A DNA stretch of 64,000 bases from NCBI GenBank assembly GCA_019636555.1, contig JAHBXH010000001.1, positions 682,001-746,000 on the forward strand. Direction: 5' to 3'. The notes under the pieces are model-generated. The model was given only the letters and a program-made list of their open reading frames with translations. It had not been told where the DNA came from and did no database searches. This DNA is from Phycisphaeraceae bacterium. GTDB lineage: Bacteria > Planctomycetota > Phycisphaerae > Phycisphaerales > UBA1924. Positions 1-7,887 of the stretch are shown in pieces (positions within the stretch are counted from its first letter, which is position 1; every line of letters begins with the position of its first letter). The translations under genes and the position numbers were made by a program.

Positions 1-337
1 TCGTGTTCTTGCTGACGACCTGCGCGATGATCGCCCCGACAATCGCGCCCGTCACCGTCGCGACCTCCAGCAGAATCCCCACGCGGATATTCGTGTATCC
101 CTCGCGAACGTACGCCGCGGCAGCGCCAGAGCTCGTCGCGATCACCGCCACCAGCGACGCACCGACCGCGAAACGCAGATCAACCCCGAACAGCAGCACC
201 AGGATCGGCACGATCACCACGCCCCCGCCCAGGCCCGTGAGCGCGCCGAGAAAGCCGGCGCCCAGCGACGAGCAAAGCAGGAGCAGGATGAACGAGAGCG
301 CGGTCACAAGGAGCGAGCATACGAAAGTTTTCTTCAA
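1..337 (-). CDS. TauE/SafE-family sulfite/sulfonate exporter, 3' part cut by window edge
   Basis: The reverse strand encodes the first 112 codons of an integral membrane protein; the rest lies beyond base 1. After a short basic N-terminus there is a long hydrophobic helix followed by the motif GALTGLGGGVVIVPIL, the hallmark of the TauE/SafE (DUF81) family, and then FGVDLRFAVGASLVAVIATS, also typical of its first repeat. Members are inner-membrane exporters of anions such as sulfite or sulfoacetate, but the substrate cannot be told here. The start is not ATG: TTG at 335-337 gives an MKKTF-like N-terminus, and GTG at 305-307 is the alternative. The gene is divergent from the aldo/keto reductase, with about 75 bases between the two starts. 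Family call is firm, start is not. Confidence 0.8.
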   Translation of the reverse strand, partial: MKKTFVCSLLVTALSFILLLLCSSLGAGFLGALTGLGGGVVIVPILVLLFGVDLRFAVGASLVAVIATSSGAAAAYVREGYTNIRVGILLEVATVTGAIVGAIIAQVVSKNT

Positions 338-411
338 ACTTCCCGCTCGATCTCCCGCTGCATCGGCTCTTGCCCTTGCCGGTAGGCTCAATGGAAAGCT
401 GCGGAGGATCT

Positions 412-1470
412 ATGCGCGAACTCTCACGCCGTACTCTGTTGGCCGCCGCCGGTGGTTTGGCGGCAGGGCTTGTCCAAAGCCGCGGTTGGGCCGCGAGGGG
501 CGAGCCTCAAGCGCCGAAAGAGGAGAGTTCCGAAATGAAGCCAGTCAAAATCGAGCACCGCGCGTTCGGCAACACGGGGTTGAACGTTGCCGTGCTCGGA
601 TTCGGCGGCAGCGAGATCGGCTACGAGCGCACCGACGAGGCCGTCGTCACACGATTGCTCAACGCGGCGCTCGACGCGGGCCTCAACGTCGTGGACACCG
701 CCGAGTGCTACATCAACTCGGAAGAGCAGATCGCGCGGGCGATCGGCCACCGGCGCAAGGACTTCTACCTCTTCACCAAGTGCGGGCACTGGGTCGAAGA
801 CGGAAGAGACAAAGAGTGGGGCTGGACCAAGGATGGCGTGCTCGCTTCCATCGAGCGAAGCCTTCGCCGCCTGAAAACCGACTACGTCGAACTCGTTCAG
901 CTCCACTCGTGTCCGAAGGAAGTGCTGCAGAAGAGCAACTGCATCGAAGGACTCGAGGCAGCGAAGAAAGCCGGGAAGACGCGATTCATCGGCTATTCCG
1001 GCGATCGCCAGGATGCGCTCTACGCCGTTGAATGCGGGCGCTTCGACACGCTGCAGACATCGGTGAACATCGCCGATCAGGAATGCATCGAACTCTTTTT
1101 GCCGCAAGCGAAAGAACGCAACATGGGCGTGATCGCCAAGCGCCCGATCGCCAATGCCGCGTGGCGACACGACCAGGATCCGCACGACTACGGCTCGGTC
1201 TATTGGCAGCGCCTCCAGAAACTGCAATACCCGTTCGCGACCGGCGACGCACGCAGCAAGCAAGGGCCTGATGGCCCGGTCGGCGTCGCGCTGCGGTTTA
1301 CCTTGCAGCAGCCGGGTGTGCACGTCGCGATCGTCGGAACCAGCAAGCCCGAGCGCTGGTCGCAGAACGCGGCACTCACGCAGCCCGGCCCGCTCTCGCC
1401 CGATCAACTCAAGGCGATCCGAGATCGATGGAAAGCCGTCGCGCTCGCCGACTGGGGCGGCATGACCTGA
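412..1470 (+). CDS. Tat-exported aldo/keto reductase
   Basis: A 352-residue NADPH-dependent oxidoreductase of the aldo/keto reductase family. The start at 412 is preceded by GGAGG at 403-407 and gives an N-terminus with the twin-arginine motif SRRTLLAA and a hydrophobic stretch, so the folded enzyme is probably exported. The AKR barrel begins near residue 43 (HRAFGNTGLNVAVLGFGG). The catalytic tetrad is visible: Asp in VVDTAECY, Tyr in the same motif, Lys in FTKCG and His in VQLHS. Further AKR signatures are IGYSG and AIVGTSKPER near the C-terminus. An upstream in-frame ATG at 370 would lack a ribosome site and is less likely. No partner gene points to a substrate. Confidence 0.88.
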   Translation: MRELSRRTLLAAAGGLAAGLVQSRGWAARGEPQAPKEESSEMKPVKIEHRAFGNTGLNVAVLGFGGSEIGYERTDEAVVTRLLNAALDAGLNVVDTAECYINSEEQIARAIGHRRKDFYLFTKCGHWVEDGRDKEWGWTKDGVLASIERSLRRLKTDYVELVQLHSCPKEVLQKSNCIEGLEAAKKAGKTRFIGYSGDRQDALYAVECGRFDTLQTSVNIADQECIELFLPQAKERNMGVIAKRPIANAAWRHDQDPHDYGSVYWQRLQKLQYPFATGDARSKQGPDGPVGVALRFTLQQPGVHVAIVGTSKPERWSQNAALTQPGPLSPDQLKAIRDRWKAVALADWGGMT

Positions 1471-1550
1471 AGAGGTCGTGTGTCCGCGCATCCTGCGTCA
1501 GATACTCTCTATCGACTCAGGACTCAGGACCAAGCACACAGGATTCTTCC

Positions 1551-2561
1551 TCAACTCCCGCACACTTCCGCAAACTTGAGCGCGAGGATTTCCGCCGAGC
1601 GCTCCGGCTCGCCGAGTCCCGTTTTCTGGCGCACATCCGCCTTCACGCACGCATCGAGCAGGTCCGCCGCCGAATTCGGATCAACCTTCCCCGCCGCGTG
1701 CAGGATGATCTCCTTGCTCGGCCCCCAGAGTTTCAGCGCTCCCGCCAGCGCAAAAGGATTGACGCCCGCGCGGATGCCGCGGGCCGCGCCGTGCAACTTG
1801 CGGGCAAGGTCGGTCATCGCCCAGAAGATCATGATCGTCGGTTGGCGCGAAACCTGGATGAGATCGCGCACGTGCGCCACCGCTTGCTGGGAGTCGCCCG
1901 AAACCAGCGTGGACTGAATTCCCCAGACCTCTTCTTCGCGCGACTTGCCCACAAACTGTGAAACCAGCTCCACCGAAATCACGCCGGGCTTGCTCCCGGC
2001 AACCGCGAGTTTCCCGAGTTCGCAGTCGATCCTTCCGAGTTCGCATCCGACGCGCTCGACCAGCGCCTGCGCGGCTTTGAGGTCGAGCTTCGCCGCGTGC
2101 CGCTTCTCAGCGCGCTTGATCGCCCAGTTCACCGCCGTCGCTTCTTCCACTTCGTCGCACTGCACGATCGTGCCGACCGCCGCGATCATCTCATCCAGCT
2201 TGCCCTTGTGCCACTTTGTCGCCCGCAGCACGAGCGTCGCGCCCTCGCTCGGCTCCTGCGTGTAGCGCTCGACCAGCGACCTTTTCTCTTCCTTCACAAA
2301 CTGGTCGGCGTTATCGACAACCACCATCTTGTGCTGCTGCATCAGCCCGAAGCTGCGGCATTCGTCCAGCACATCCGCCAGATTCGCGTTCTGCCCGTCG
2401 AACGAGAGAATGTCCACCTCTCCGTGTTCGGTGATCAGTTTCTCCTTGAGCGCCTGCGTGTGCTCGCCCGCGATGAACGCATCGGCCCCGATCAGCAGCA
2501 CGACGCGGCAGTCGGTGTCCAGCGGCCGGCGGGCCGCCGCAGTTGTCGCCTTCTTTGCCAT
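1551..2561 (-). CDS. holA: DNA polymerase III subunit delta
   Basis: A 336-residue clamp-loader delta subunit. In the replisome clamp loader, delta opens the sliding clamp and binds the DnaX and delta-prime subunits. The sequence shows the HolA layout: an N-terminal fold beginning with VVLLIGADAFIAGEHTQALK, the stretch MVVVDNADQFVKEE that corresponds to the degenerate Walker-B region, and a C-terminal collar domain with VERVGCELGRIDCELGKLA and later RQPTIMIFWAMTDLARKLHG. Length matches the family. The start is ATG at 2559-2561. It is convergent with the aldo/keto reductase and divergent from the MFS gene, so it is probably a single-gene unit. Confidence 0.9.
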   Translation of the reverse strand: MAKKATTAAARRPLDTDCRVVLLIGADAFIAGEHTQALKEKLITEHGEVDILSFDGQNANLADVLDECRSFGLMQQHKMVVVDNADQFVKEEKRSLVERYTQEPSEGATLVLRATKWHKGKLDEMIAAVGTIVQCDEVEEATAVNWAIKRAEKRHAAKLDLKAAQALVERVGCELGRIDCELGKLAVAGSKPGVISVELVSQFVGKSREEEVWGIQSTLVSGDSQQAVAHVRDLIQVSRQPTIMIFWAMTDLARKLHGAARGIRAGVNPFALAGALKLWGPSKEIILHAAGKVDPNSAADLLDACVKADVRQKTGLGEPERSAEILALKFAEVCGS

Positions 2562-2598
2562 CGCCGGCTAGCGTATCGCGCCGGGGCTGCGAAAACTA

Positions 2599-3999
2599 TT
2601 GTCCATTGCTTGCGGCGAGCGAAACCGAGCCTTCCGGGCGGCGTCGAAGCAGGCAAGCCAGCAGGAAAGAGCCGCAGCCATCTCGAAGAAATCAGAAAGT
2701 CCCAAGGGCAAGCTCGCCGCGATCGTGCTCTCGCACGCCGTGGTGGACTTCTTTTCCGCGCTCGTCATCCCCCTCCTGAGCGTGCTCGAAGGCCGGGCGC
2801 ACATGTCGCCCGGCGAAGGAGCCATGCTCGTCGCCGTCGGGTCGCTGTCCAGCGGCGTCATCCAGCCGGTCGTCGCGATCGTCGGCGACAAACGCGATAC
2901 ACGCGTGCTCGGAACCATCGGGCTTCTCGTCGCGGCGCTCGCGATCGGGCTGATCGGTTACGCCGACAGTTTCTGGAAGCTCGCGCTGCTCCAGATCATC
3001 GGTTCGGCCGGGATCGGCGCGTTCCACCCACCCGCCGCGGCGGTGATGGGGCACCTCGCAGGAAAGAAACGCGCGGTTGCCGTTTCTATTTTCTTCGCCG
3101 CCGGGATCCTCGGCGGTTCGATCGGTTCGATCACCGCGCCGCGCTGGGCGATGACGCTCGGCATCAAGACATTTATCTGGAGCCTTATTCCGGCCGCGCT
3201 TGTCGCGCTCATCCTTGCATGGGCCACGCACGGTTCGGCACACCGCCACGCCCACGCGCACACCACGCACCGCGCACTCCCGAAAAAGGAGCGCGCCGCA
3301 CGATGGAGCGCCGTCTGGGTGCTCTACGCGGTGAACGCGATGCGCTTCACCGTCAACATGGCGATGGTGCAGCTGCTCGTCCGATGGAGCGAGCTCTACA
3401 CGCTCGCGCGCCACGGCATCGAAGGACACATCACCCCCGAAATGAAGGCCGCGCTGCTCACACCCGAGTTGCGGCTCGCGTCCAGCGGCGTCAACGGTCC
3501 GCTCCAGGCCGCGATGGGACTCGGGATGGGAGTCTTTGGGCTGCTCGTCGGCTGGCTCGTCCCGCACAACCGCGCGCGCCTTGCGATGATCCTGACGCCG
3601 TGCGTCGGGGCGCTGGCCGTTGTCGCGCTGCCCCACATGAACATGATGTGGTCTGCCTTTCTCCTGAGCGTTCTGGTGGGGGGCGGATACGCGGGGACGA
3701 TGCCGCTCTCGATTGCCGCGGCACAAAGACTTCTGCCCCACCGGACAACCCTCGCGTCGGGACTCATGATGGGCGGCGCGTGGTCGCTCGCCTTCGTCGG
3801 TCCGCCGGTCGCTCAGTGGATCTACGCCGGAACCGATGGAAGCCTTGTGACTGTGGGTGTCGTCTTTGCGGTCATGCTCGTCGTCTCCGGCCTCATCATT
3901 TTGCTGATTCCGCGGCGATTGCTCGATCAGGGCGAAGCGGTCATGCACGCCCAAGACGCCGTGGGGGTCCCCGATACAGCAGGTTTGGCGGCGGAGTGA
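2599..3999 (+). CDS. MFS transporter, fosmidomycin-resistance (Fsr)-like
   Basis: A 466-residue polytopic membrane protein with about twelve hydrophobic helices. The first half contains SHAVVDFFSALVIPLL and GAFHPPAAAVMGHLAGKKR followed by a Gly-rich helix, a pattern typical of the Fsr branch of major facilitator exporters. A His-rich segment (AHRHAHAHTTHR) lies in the central cytoplasmic loop. The family exports small drugs, but the natural substrate is unknown. The only usual start codon before the first helix is TTG at 2599; no good ribosome site precedes it, so the N-terminus is uncertain. It stands alone between holA and the tRNA gene. Confidence 0.8.
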   Translation: MSIACGERNRAFRAASKQASQQERAAAISKKSESPKGKLAAIVLSHAVVDFFSALVIPLLSVLEGRAHMSPGEGAMLVAVGSLSSGVIQPVVAIVGDKRDTRVLGTIGLLVAALAIGLIGYADSFWKLALLQIIGSAGIGAFHPPAAAVMGHLAGKKRAVAVSIFFAAGILGGSIGSITAPRWAMTLGIKTFIWSLIPAALVALILAWATHGSAHRHAHAHTTHRALPKKERAARWSAVWVLYAVNAMRFTVNMAMVQLLVRWSELYTLARHGIEGHITPEMKAALLTPELRLASSGVNGPLQAAMGLGMGVFGLLVGWLVPHNRARLAMILTPCVGALAVVALPHMNMMWSAFLLSVLVGGGYAGTMPLSIAAAQRLLPHRTTLASGLMMGGAWSLAFVGPPVAQWIYAGTDGSLVTVGVVFAVMLVVSGLIILLIPRRLLDQGEAVMHAQDAVGVPDTAGLAAE

Positions 4000-4082
4000 C
4001 CCGGCGACTTTGGGCAGGTATACTCGCGGCCCGGGATCGCCCGGTGGTCCGGCTCGCCTTCGGAGTCGGAAGGGAAAAGTTC

Positions 4083-4156
4083 GGGATTGTAGCTCAGCTG
4101 GCTAGAGCGCACCCCTGATAAGGGTGAGGTCGGTGGTTCGAGTCCACTCAGTCCCA
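4083..4156 (+). tRNA. tRNA-Ile (anticodon GAT)
   Basis: A complete 74-base cloverleaf. The acceptor stem pairs GGGATTG (4083-4089) with CAGTCCC (4149-4155), followed by the discriminator A at 4156. The D-arm holds the usual AGCTCAGCTGG, the anticodon loop reads CTGATAA with GAT at 4117-4119, and the T-arm carries GGTTCGAGTCC. CCA is not encoded. There is no neighbouring rRNA gene, unlike the common placement of tRNA-Ile(GAT) inside rRNA operons. Confidence 0.97.
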
Positions 4157-4200
4157 TTGAAGGTTGGACGTCCGCTTGGGCGTCGGATTTTCCGGACGAA

Positions 4201-4225
4201 AGGGGCGGCCCGCAAGGACGCCCCT
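4201..4225 (+). terminator. Possible hairpin terminator after tRNA-Ile
   Basis: AGGGGCG (4201-4207) pairs perfectly with CGCCCCT (4219-4225) across an 11-base loop, and a T-rich stretch (GATTTGTTTG) follows. It lies about 45 bases after the tRNA, before hpf. The T run is interrupted, so termination efficiency is uncertain. Confidence 0.4.
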
Positions 4226-4338
4226 GATTTGTTTGTGAGCGGTCGTTGGGACCGGTTCCAAAGCCGGTGGAGGAGCCGGAGCAAAGATTGATTGGCGACG
4301 CCGCCGGGTGTTCTTCCCGGAGGCCGAGGGAGTGCAAC

Positions 4339-4647
4339 ATGCGGATCGACGTCATCGGACGCAATCTGGAAATCACACAGGCGATCAAGGATCATGCGGA
4401 GTCGAAGGCCGCGAAGCTGCCGAAGTTCTACGACGGTGTTCAGTCGGTGAGGTTCACAATCGCCAAGATCGATCATCATCACAAGGGATCGTTCGATGTC
4501 GAACTCGTGGTCGACGTCGAGAAGCACGAAGACTTCGTGAGCCATTGCAAGTCGGAAGATGTGTATGGCGCCATCGACGAGGTCGTGCACAAGGGATCGC
4601 GCCAGCTCGCGGAGTTCAAGGAAAGGCTCAAGACCGAAAAGCGTTGA
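4339..4647 (+). CDS. hpf: Ribosome hibernation-promoting factor, short form
   Basis: A 102-residue HPF/YfiA-family protein that binds the 30S subunit in the tRNA and mRNA channel and silences ribosomes under stress. The sequence starts MRIDVIGRNLEITQAIKDH and runs through VRFTIAKIDHHHKGSFDVEL to AIDEVVHKGSRQLAEFKERL, the usual beta-alpha-beta-beta-beta-alpha order. There is no C-terminal dimerization domain, so it is the short form. The start at 4339 follows GAGGGAG and is preferred over an in-frame ATG at 4246, whose extra 31 residues have no family counterpart. It heads a run with ptsN and ptsH, an arrangement seen in rpoN-type loci, but rpoN is not in this window. Confidence 0.9.
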   Translation: MRIDVIGRNLEITQAIKDHAESKAAKLPKFYDGVQSVRFTIAKIDHHHKGSFDVELVVDVEKHEDFVSHCKSEDVYGAIDEVVHKGSRQLAEFKERLKTEKR

Positions 4648-4737
4648 GGCCCGGTCCGATCCGGGCGCGGTCGGCCTGCGTGCGCGGCCGCCCACCCCTC
4701 CAGACGCGTCCAACCGGACCGGCCCGAGGAATCAGGA

Positions 4738-5226
4738 GTGTCGCGCGTGCTCAAGTTCGCACAACTTATCGCCCCGGGCGCGATTGTCCCGCAACTGCGC
4801 TCGACGCAGCGCGACGAGACAATCGCCGAACTGATTGATGCAATCGTCGCTTCGGGTGCCATCTCGCCCAAGATCCGCGACGAGCTCATGCTCAAGGTGC
4901 TCGAACGCGAGCGCAAGGGCTCGACCGGTTTCGGTCGCGGCGTCGCGGTCCCGCACGTCAAACACAAGAACATCACCAAAATGACCGCTGCCATCGGACT
5001 TTCCCAGCGCGGCATCGACTTCAACGCCCTCGACAAGCAGCCCGTGCACTCGGTCGTCTTGCTCGTCAGTCCCGAGGACAAACCCGAGGAACATCTCCAG
5101 GCGATGGAAGTCATCTTCAAGAATCTCTCGAAGGAAACCTTCCGGCGCATGCTCCGGCAATCGGGCAGCGTCGAAGACGTTCGCCAGCTTCTGACCGATG
5201 CCGACAACCAGCAGCTTCCGGCCTGA
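4738..5226 (+). CDS. ptsN: PTS IIA component, nitrogen-type (EIIA-Ntr)
   Basis: A 162-residue PTS EIIA domain of the fructose/mannitol superfamily. The phosphorylatable histidine is in GRGVAVPHVKHKN, and LLVSPEDKPEEHLQAMEVI is the conserved stretch after the active site. In the Ntr-type system it receives phosphate from HPr and acts as a regulator rather than in sugar uptake. The start is GTG at 4738 with GAGGA at 4726-4730 upstream. It follows hpf by 90 bases and precedes the HPr gene by about 40 bases, so the three are probably one transcript. No EI or sugar permease gene is in the window, which supports a regulatory role. PtsN is favoured over a sugar-specific EIIA because of the context. 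Confidence 0.85.
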   Translation: MSRVLKFAQLIAPGAIVPQLRSTQRDETIAELIDAIVASGAISPKIRDELMLKVLERERKGSTGFGRGVAVPHVKHKNITKMTAAIGLSQRGIDFNALDKQPVHSVVLLVSPEDKPEEHLQAMEVIFKNLSKETFRRMLRQSGSVEDVRQLLTDADNQQLPA

Positions 5227-5267
5227 CGGACACGGGTTTTCTTCGAGCCGCTTCCGGCGCTCACGCG

Positions 5268-5540
5268 ATGCCAAAGGTCGAAATCCAAGTCGCGATCGTC
5301 AACCGCCTCGGGCTGCACGCCCGCCCGGCGATGACGTTTGTTGATCTTGCTTCGACCTTCGCGAGCGACATCACCGTGCGCAAGGACGATACCGAAGTCG
5401 ACGGCAAGTCGATCATGCAGATGATGATGCTCGCCGCGGCACAGGGTTCGGTTCTGCATGTCGTCGCAACCGGCGACGACGCCGACGCCGCGATCGCGAA
5501 ACTGAAGAAACTTGTCGAGAGCGGCTTCGACGAAGAGTGA
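5268..5540 (+). CDS. ptsH: Phosphocarrier protein HPr
   Basis: A 90-residue HPr that passes phosphate from enzyme I to EIIA proteins. The active-site histidine lies in NRLGLHARPA at residue 16, and the regulatory serine region is VDGKSIMQMMMLAA, resembling the Ser46 site used by HPr kinase. Length is normal. It directly follows ptsN, which suggests that the pair acts together as a phospho-relay branch. The ATG start sits after a weak purine stretch. No terminator with a T run is evident after the stop. Confidence 0.93.
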   Translation: MPKVEIQVAIVNRLGLHARPAMTFVDLASTFASDITVRKDDTEVDGKSIMQMMMLAAAQGSVLHVVATGDDADAAIAKLKKLVESGFDEE

Positions 5541-5568
5541 GGCTCTAAAAAAGCCCGTTGCGTCGCCG

Positions 5569-5940
5569 CTAGTTTGCAGCCGGTGGCCACTCTTCGAGCG
5601 CCTTCTCGACCTCGACGACAAGCCTCGGTAATTCCGCGCGGATAACTCGCCAGATCGTTGGCAGATCGAGCGAGTACTACACGTGCACGAGAATGTGACG
5701 CATCCCCACGATCTTCTCCCATGGGATACCGGGCGCGCGTGCTCTTCCAAGTTCGCTGACTCTTGCCGCCGCCTCGCCGATTTCCTGCAGACAATCCTTC
5801 AATCCGCGAGCGAGCAAACGATCGGCAAAGATGTCTGCTTCCTCCTTGCCATCGGAGAACTCCAGAGCCTCGCGTGCCGCGAGAAGCATGTGCTCAAATC
5901 GAATCCGGTCGTCGCGCAGCGGGTCGGTCTTACGCGGCAT
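5569..5940 (-). pseudogene. hepT: HepT-family RNase toxin interrupted by an in-frame amber codon
   Basis: The frame opens at ATG 5938-5940 and encodes a DUF86/HepT protein: RFEHMLLAAREALEFSDG, then LKDCLQEIGEAAARVSEL, then GMRHILVHV. It stops at TAG (complement of 5677-5679), but the same frame continues with YSLDLPTIWRVIRAELPRL and ends at TAG (complement of 5569-5571), exactly as intact family members do. The family motif is R-x4-H-x-Y; here Arg and His are present and the Tyr codon is the TAG, one base away from TAC or TAT. That Tyr is known as the residue AMPylated by MntA. The toxin is therefore truncated unless the amber is read through or is a sequencing error. Its start overlaps the end of mntA by 11 bases. 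Confidence 0.85.
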
Positions 5941-6229
5941 AAAGCGTGCGAGCCTCCCGCATCACTTCGTCGCGAAACAGCGGCGACAAGAATCCCGGGG
6001 TCTTCAGATCAACAGTCCGGCCAAGAACGTGCTGCAACTCCATCTGCAGCCCGCCCAGATCCAGCAAGCTCGGCCGTTGATCGGGTCCAAATTCCACGAG
6101 TACATCGATGTCGCTGTCTGGTTGCTCGTCGCCGCGAAGCACGGAGCCAAACAGCGAAAGCCGAGACACTCCGTGACGGCGGCAAACATCCGCAATCCGC
6201 TCGATGGGAATGTTCGAGGAGAATGACAT
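5930..6229 (-). CDS. mntA: MntA-family nucleotidyltransferase antitoxin
   Basis: A 99-residue minimal nucleotidyltransferase. The motif GS-x10-DxD is complete: GSVLRGDEQPDSDIDVLVEF. The family silences HepT by AMPylating its motif tyrosine. The start is ATG (complement of 6227-6229), whose first base is shared with the last base of the trpE stop, so translation is probably coupled to trpE. The 3' end overlaps the hepT start by 11 bases, the usual tight antitoxin-toxin arrangement. Unlike its partner, this gene looks fully intact. Confidence 0.88.
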   Translation of the reverse strand: MSFSSNIPIERIADVCRRHGVSRLSLFGSVLRGDEQPDSDIDVLVEFGPDQRPSLLDLGGLQMELQHVLGRTVDLKTPGFLSPLFRDEVMREARTLYAA

Positions 6230-7851
6230 TATTGAATGATATCGCGTGAACTCGCAAACGCCTGCTCCGCCAGCGCAATCGCCCGACCCAGCGCTGCCGC
6301 CTTGTTCACGGTTTCCTGGTATTCCGGCTCCGCCTTCGAATCCGCCACGATTCCGCCCGCCGCCTGCAGGTGATACAGCCAGCCCTCCTCGTTCCTCGCA
6401 TCGCACGGAATCACCATGGTGCGCAGCGCGAGCGCGATATCCATCTGGCCGTCGAGCCCGACGTATCCGATCCCGCCCCCGTACGGCCCGCGCCGGATCG
6501 GCTCGAGTTCATCGATGATCTGCATCGCCCGCACCTTCGGCGCGCCCGAGATCGTGCCCACCGGCAGTGCCGCGCGCAGCGCGTCCCAGCAATCAAGCCC
6601 CTCGCGCACTCTTCCCGTCACCGTGCTGCTGATGTGCATCACGTGGCTGTAGCGCTCGACGTCCATCACGGCGGGCAACTCGATCGTGCCCGGCTCAGCC
6701 ACTCGCCCCACATCATTCCGGCCCAAGTCCACCAGCATGATGTGCTCGGCGCGCTCCTTCTGATCAGACAGCAAGTCAGCCTCGAGCGCCGCATCCTCTT
6801 CCGGCGTCTGCCCCCGCTTCCGTGTTCCCGCCAGCGGCCGATTCGTCACGACAAAACCTGATCGCGCGTCCTTCTTCTCTTCGTCTCTTCCTCTCTCCGT
6901 CTCTTCTCTTCTCACGCGGCACAGAATCTCCGGGCTGCTCGCCACCAGAATGCACGGCCCAGTCTGCATGTACACCATGTACGGGCTCGGGTTCACCGCG
7001 CGCAGCGCCCGGTACACATCAAACGGATCAGCCTTCGTCCGCTTCTCGAACCGCTGCCCGAGCACGACCTGGAAAATATCGCCGGCGCGGATGTATTCGA
7101 GCGCGCGATCGAGCATCTGCGCGTGCTGCTCGCGCGTCATGTTGCTCTTGAGCGCGGGCGCAGGCGCGTCCGCACCGACAACGCCCGCGGGCAAAGGCTT
7201 CGAATGTTTCTGAATCTCTTCGACGCGTCGCTCGAGCGCCGCCGTCGCGCGATCGAACGCGATCGCCGCTTCTTCATCCGGAGAAACGATCGCCAATTGG
7301 ATCACGTGCACGAGTTTGTCCACGTGATCAAAGATCACCACGCCGTCATAAAACGAAAACGCCACATCCGGAAGATTCCGGTCATCCATCGGCGGCGTCG
7401 CCAGCTTCTCCGGCTCGGCATACCGCACCGCGTCGTAAGCCGCATAACCCACCCATCCCCCGAGAAACGCTTTGGGCAGCGTGTCGCGCCGCGACTTCGG
7501 CTCCGGAATCTCAAGCCGGATCGCCGCGCTTTGCTTCCGCACCCGATCCAGCGGATCATCCGAGGCGTAGTTTCCCTTGCCGGTGATCTGGTGCACCGGC
7601 CGGCTGGAGAGGATCGAGTACCTCCCTTGCCGATCGCCCCCCTCGACCGACTCGAGCAGAAATGACGGCGCCGTGCGCTCATCCGGCGCGACCAGCCGCC
7701 GGTACGCAAGCACAGGAGTCAATTGATCGGCGAGCAGACGGACCTGCAGCGGCACCGCGATCGAAAGGCCCGCCCGCCGCCGCGAAGTAGCAAATGCCGC
7801 GAACTCGTCGCGCGTGAGGTTCAGGCCCGAAATCAAGCTCTGCCCTGCCAT
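6229..7851 (-). CDS. trpE: Anthranilate synthase component I
   Basis: A 540-residue chorismate-utilising enzyme that makes anthranilate from chorismate and glutamine or ammonia, the first step of tryptophan synthesis. The N-terminal domain has the feedback-site motif LLESVEGGDRQGRYSIL. The C-terminal catalytic part shows GDIFQVVLGQRFEKR, PLAGTRKRG, DLGRNDVGRVA, RYSHVMHI and GTISGAPKVRAMQII, all standard TrpE signatures rather than PabB or isochorismate synthase. A charged insertion (ERGRDEEKKD) lies before VVTNRPLAGT. ATG at 7849-7851 is chosen; ATG at 7873-7875 would add eight residues, and neither has a good ribosome site. trpG is not adjacent. The stop codon overlaps the mntA start. Confidence 0.92.
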   Translation of the reverse strand: MAGQSLISGLNLTRDEFAAFATSRRRAGLSIAVPLQVRLLADQLTPVLAYRRLVAPDERTAPSFLLESVEGGDRQGRYSILSSRPVHQITGKGNYASDDPLDRVRKQSAAIRLEIPEPKSRRDTLPKAFLGGWVGYAAYDAVRYAEPEKLATPPMDDRNLPDVAFSFYDGVVIFDHVDKLVHVIQLAIVSPDEEAAIAFDRATAALERRVEEIQKHSKPLPAGVVGADAPAPALKSNMTREQHAQMLDRALEYIRAGDIFQVVLGQRFEKRTKADPFDVYRALRAVNPSPYMVYMQTGPCILVASSPEILCRVRREETERGRDEEKKDARSGFVVTNRPLAGTRKRGQTPEEDAALEADLLSDQKERAEHIMLVDLGRNDVGRVAEPGTIELPAVMDVERYSHVMHISSTVTGRVREGLDCWDALRAALPVGTISGAPKVRAMQIIDELEPIRRGPYGGGIGYVGLDGQMDIALALRTMVIPCDARNEEGWLYHLQAAGGIVADSKAEPEYQETVNKAAALGRAIALAEQAFASSRDIIQ

Positions 7852-7887
7852 GAGGGGCGATCGTACGCGGAACATAGACTGTTGAAA

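Noticed and set aside
424..1491. Long open frame antisense to the aldo/keto reductase gene
   Set aside because: The product is Arg/Leu/Ala-rich without domain pattern and mirrors codon positions of the real gene, as expected in GC-rich DNA.
1500..1545. Short GACTCAG-like direct repeat after the aldo/keto reductase gene
   Set aside because: Only two to three imperfect copies in a 70-base gap; too little to call an element.
2097..4118. A 673-codon open frame across holA and the MFS gene
   Set aside because: It overlaps two well-supported genes and encodes Arg-rich low-complexity sequence without any motif.
4102..4713. Minus-strand frame over tRNA-Ile and hpf
   Set aside because: It overlaps an unquestionable tRNA and the hpf gene and has no protein family pattern.
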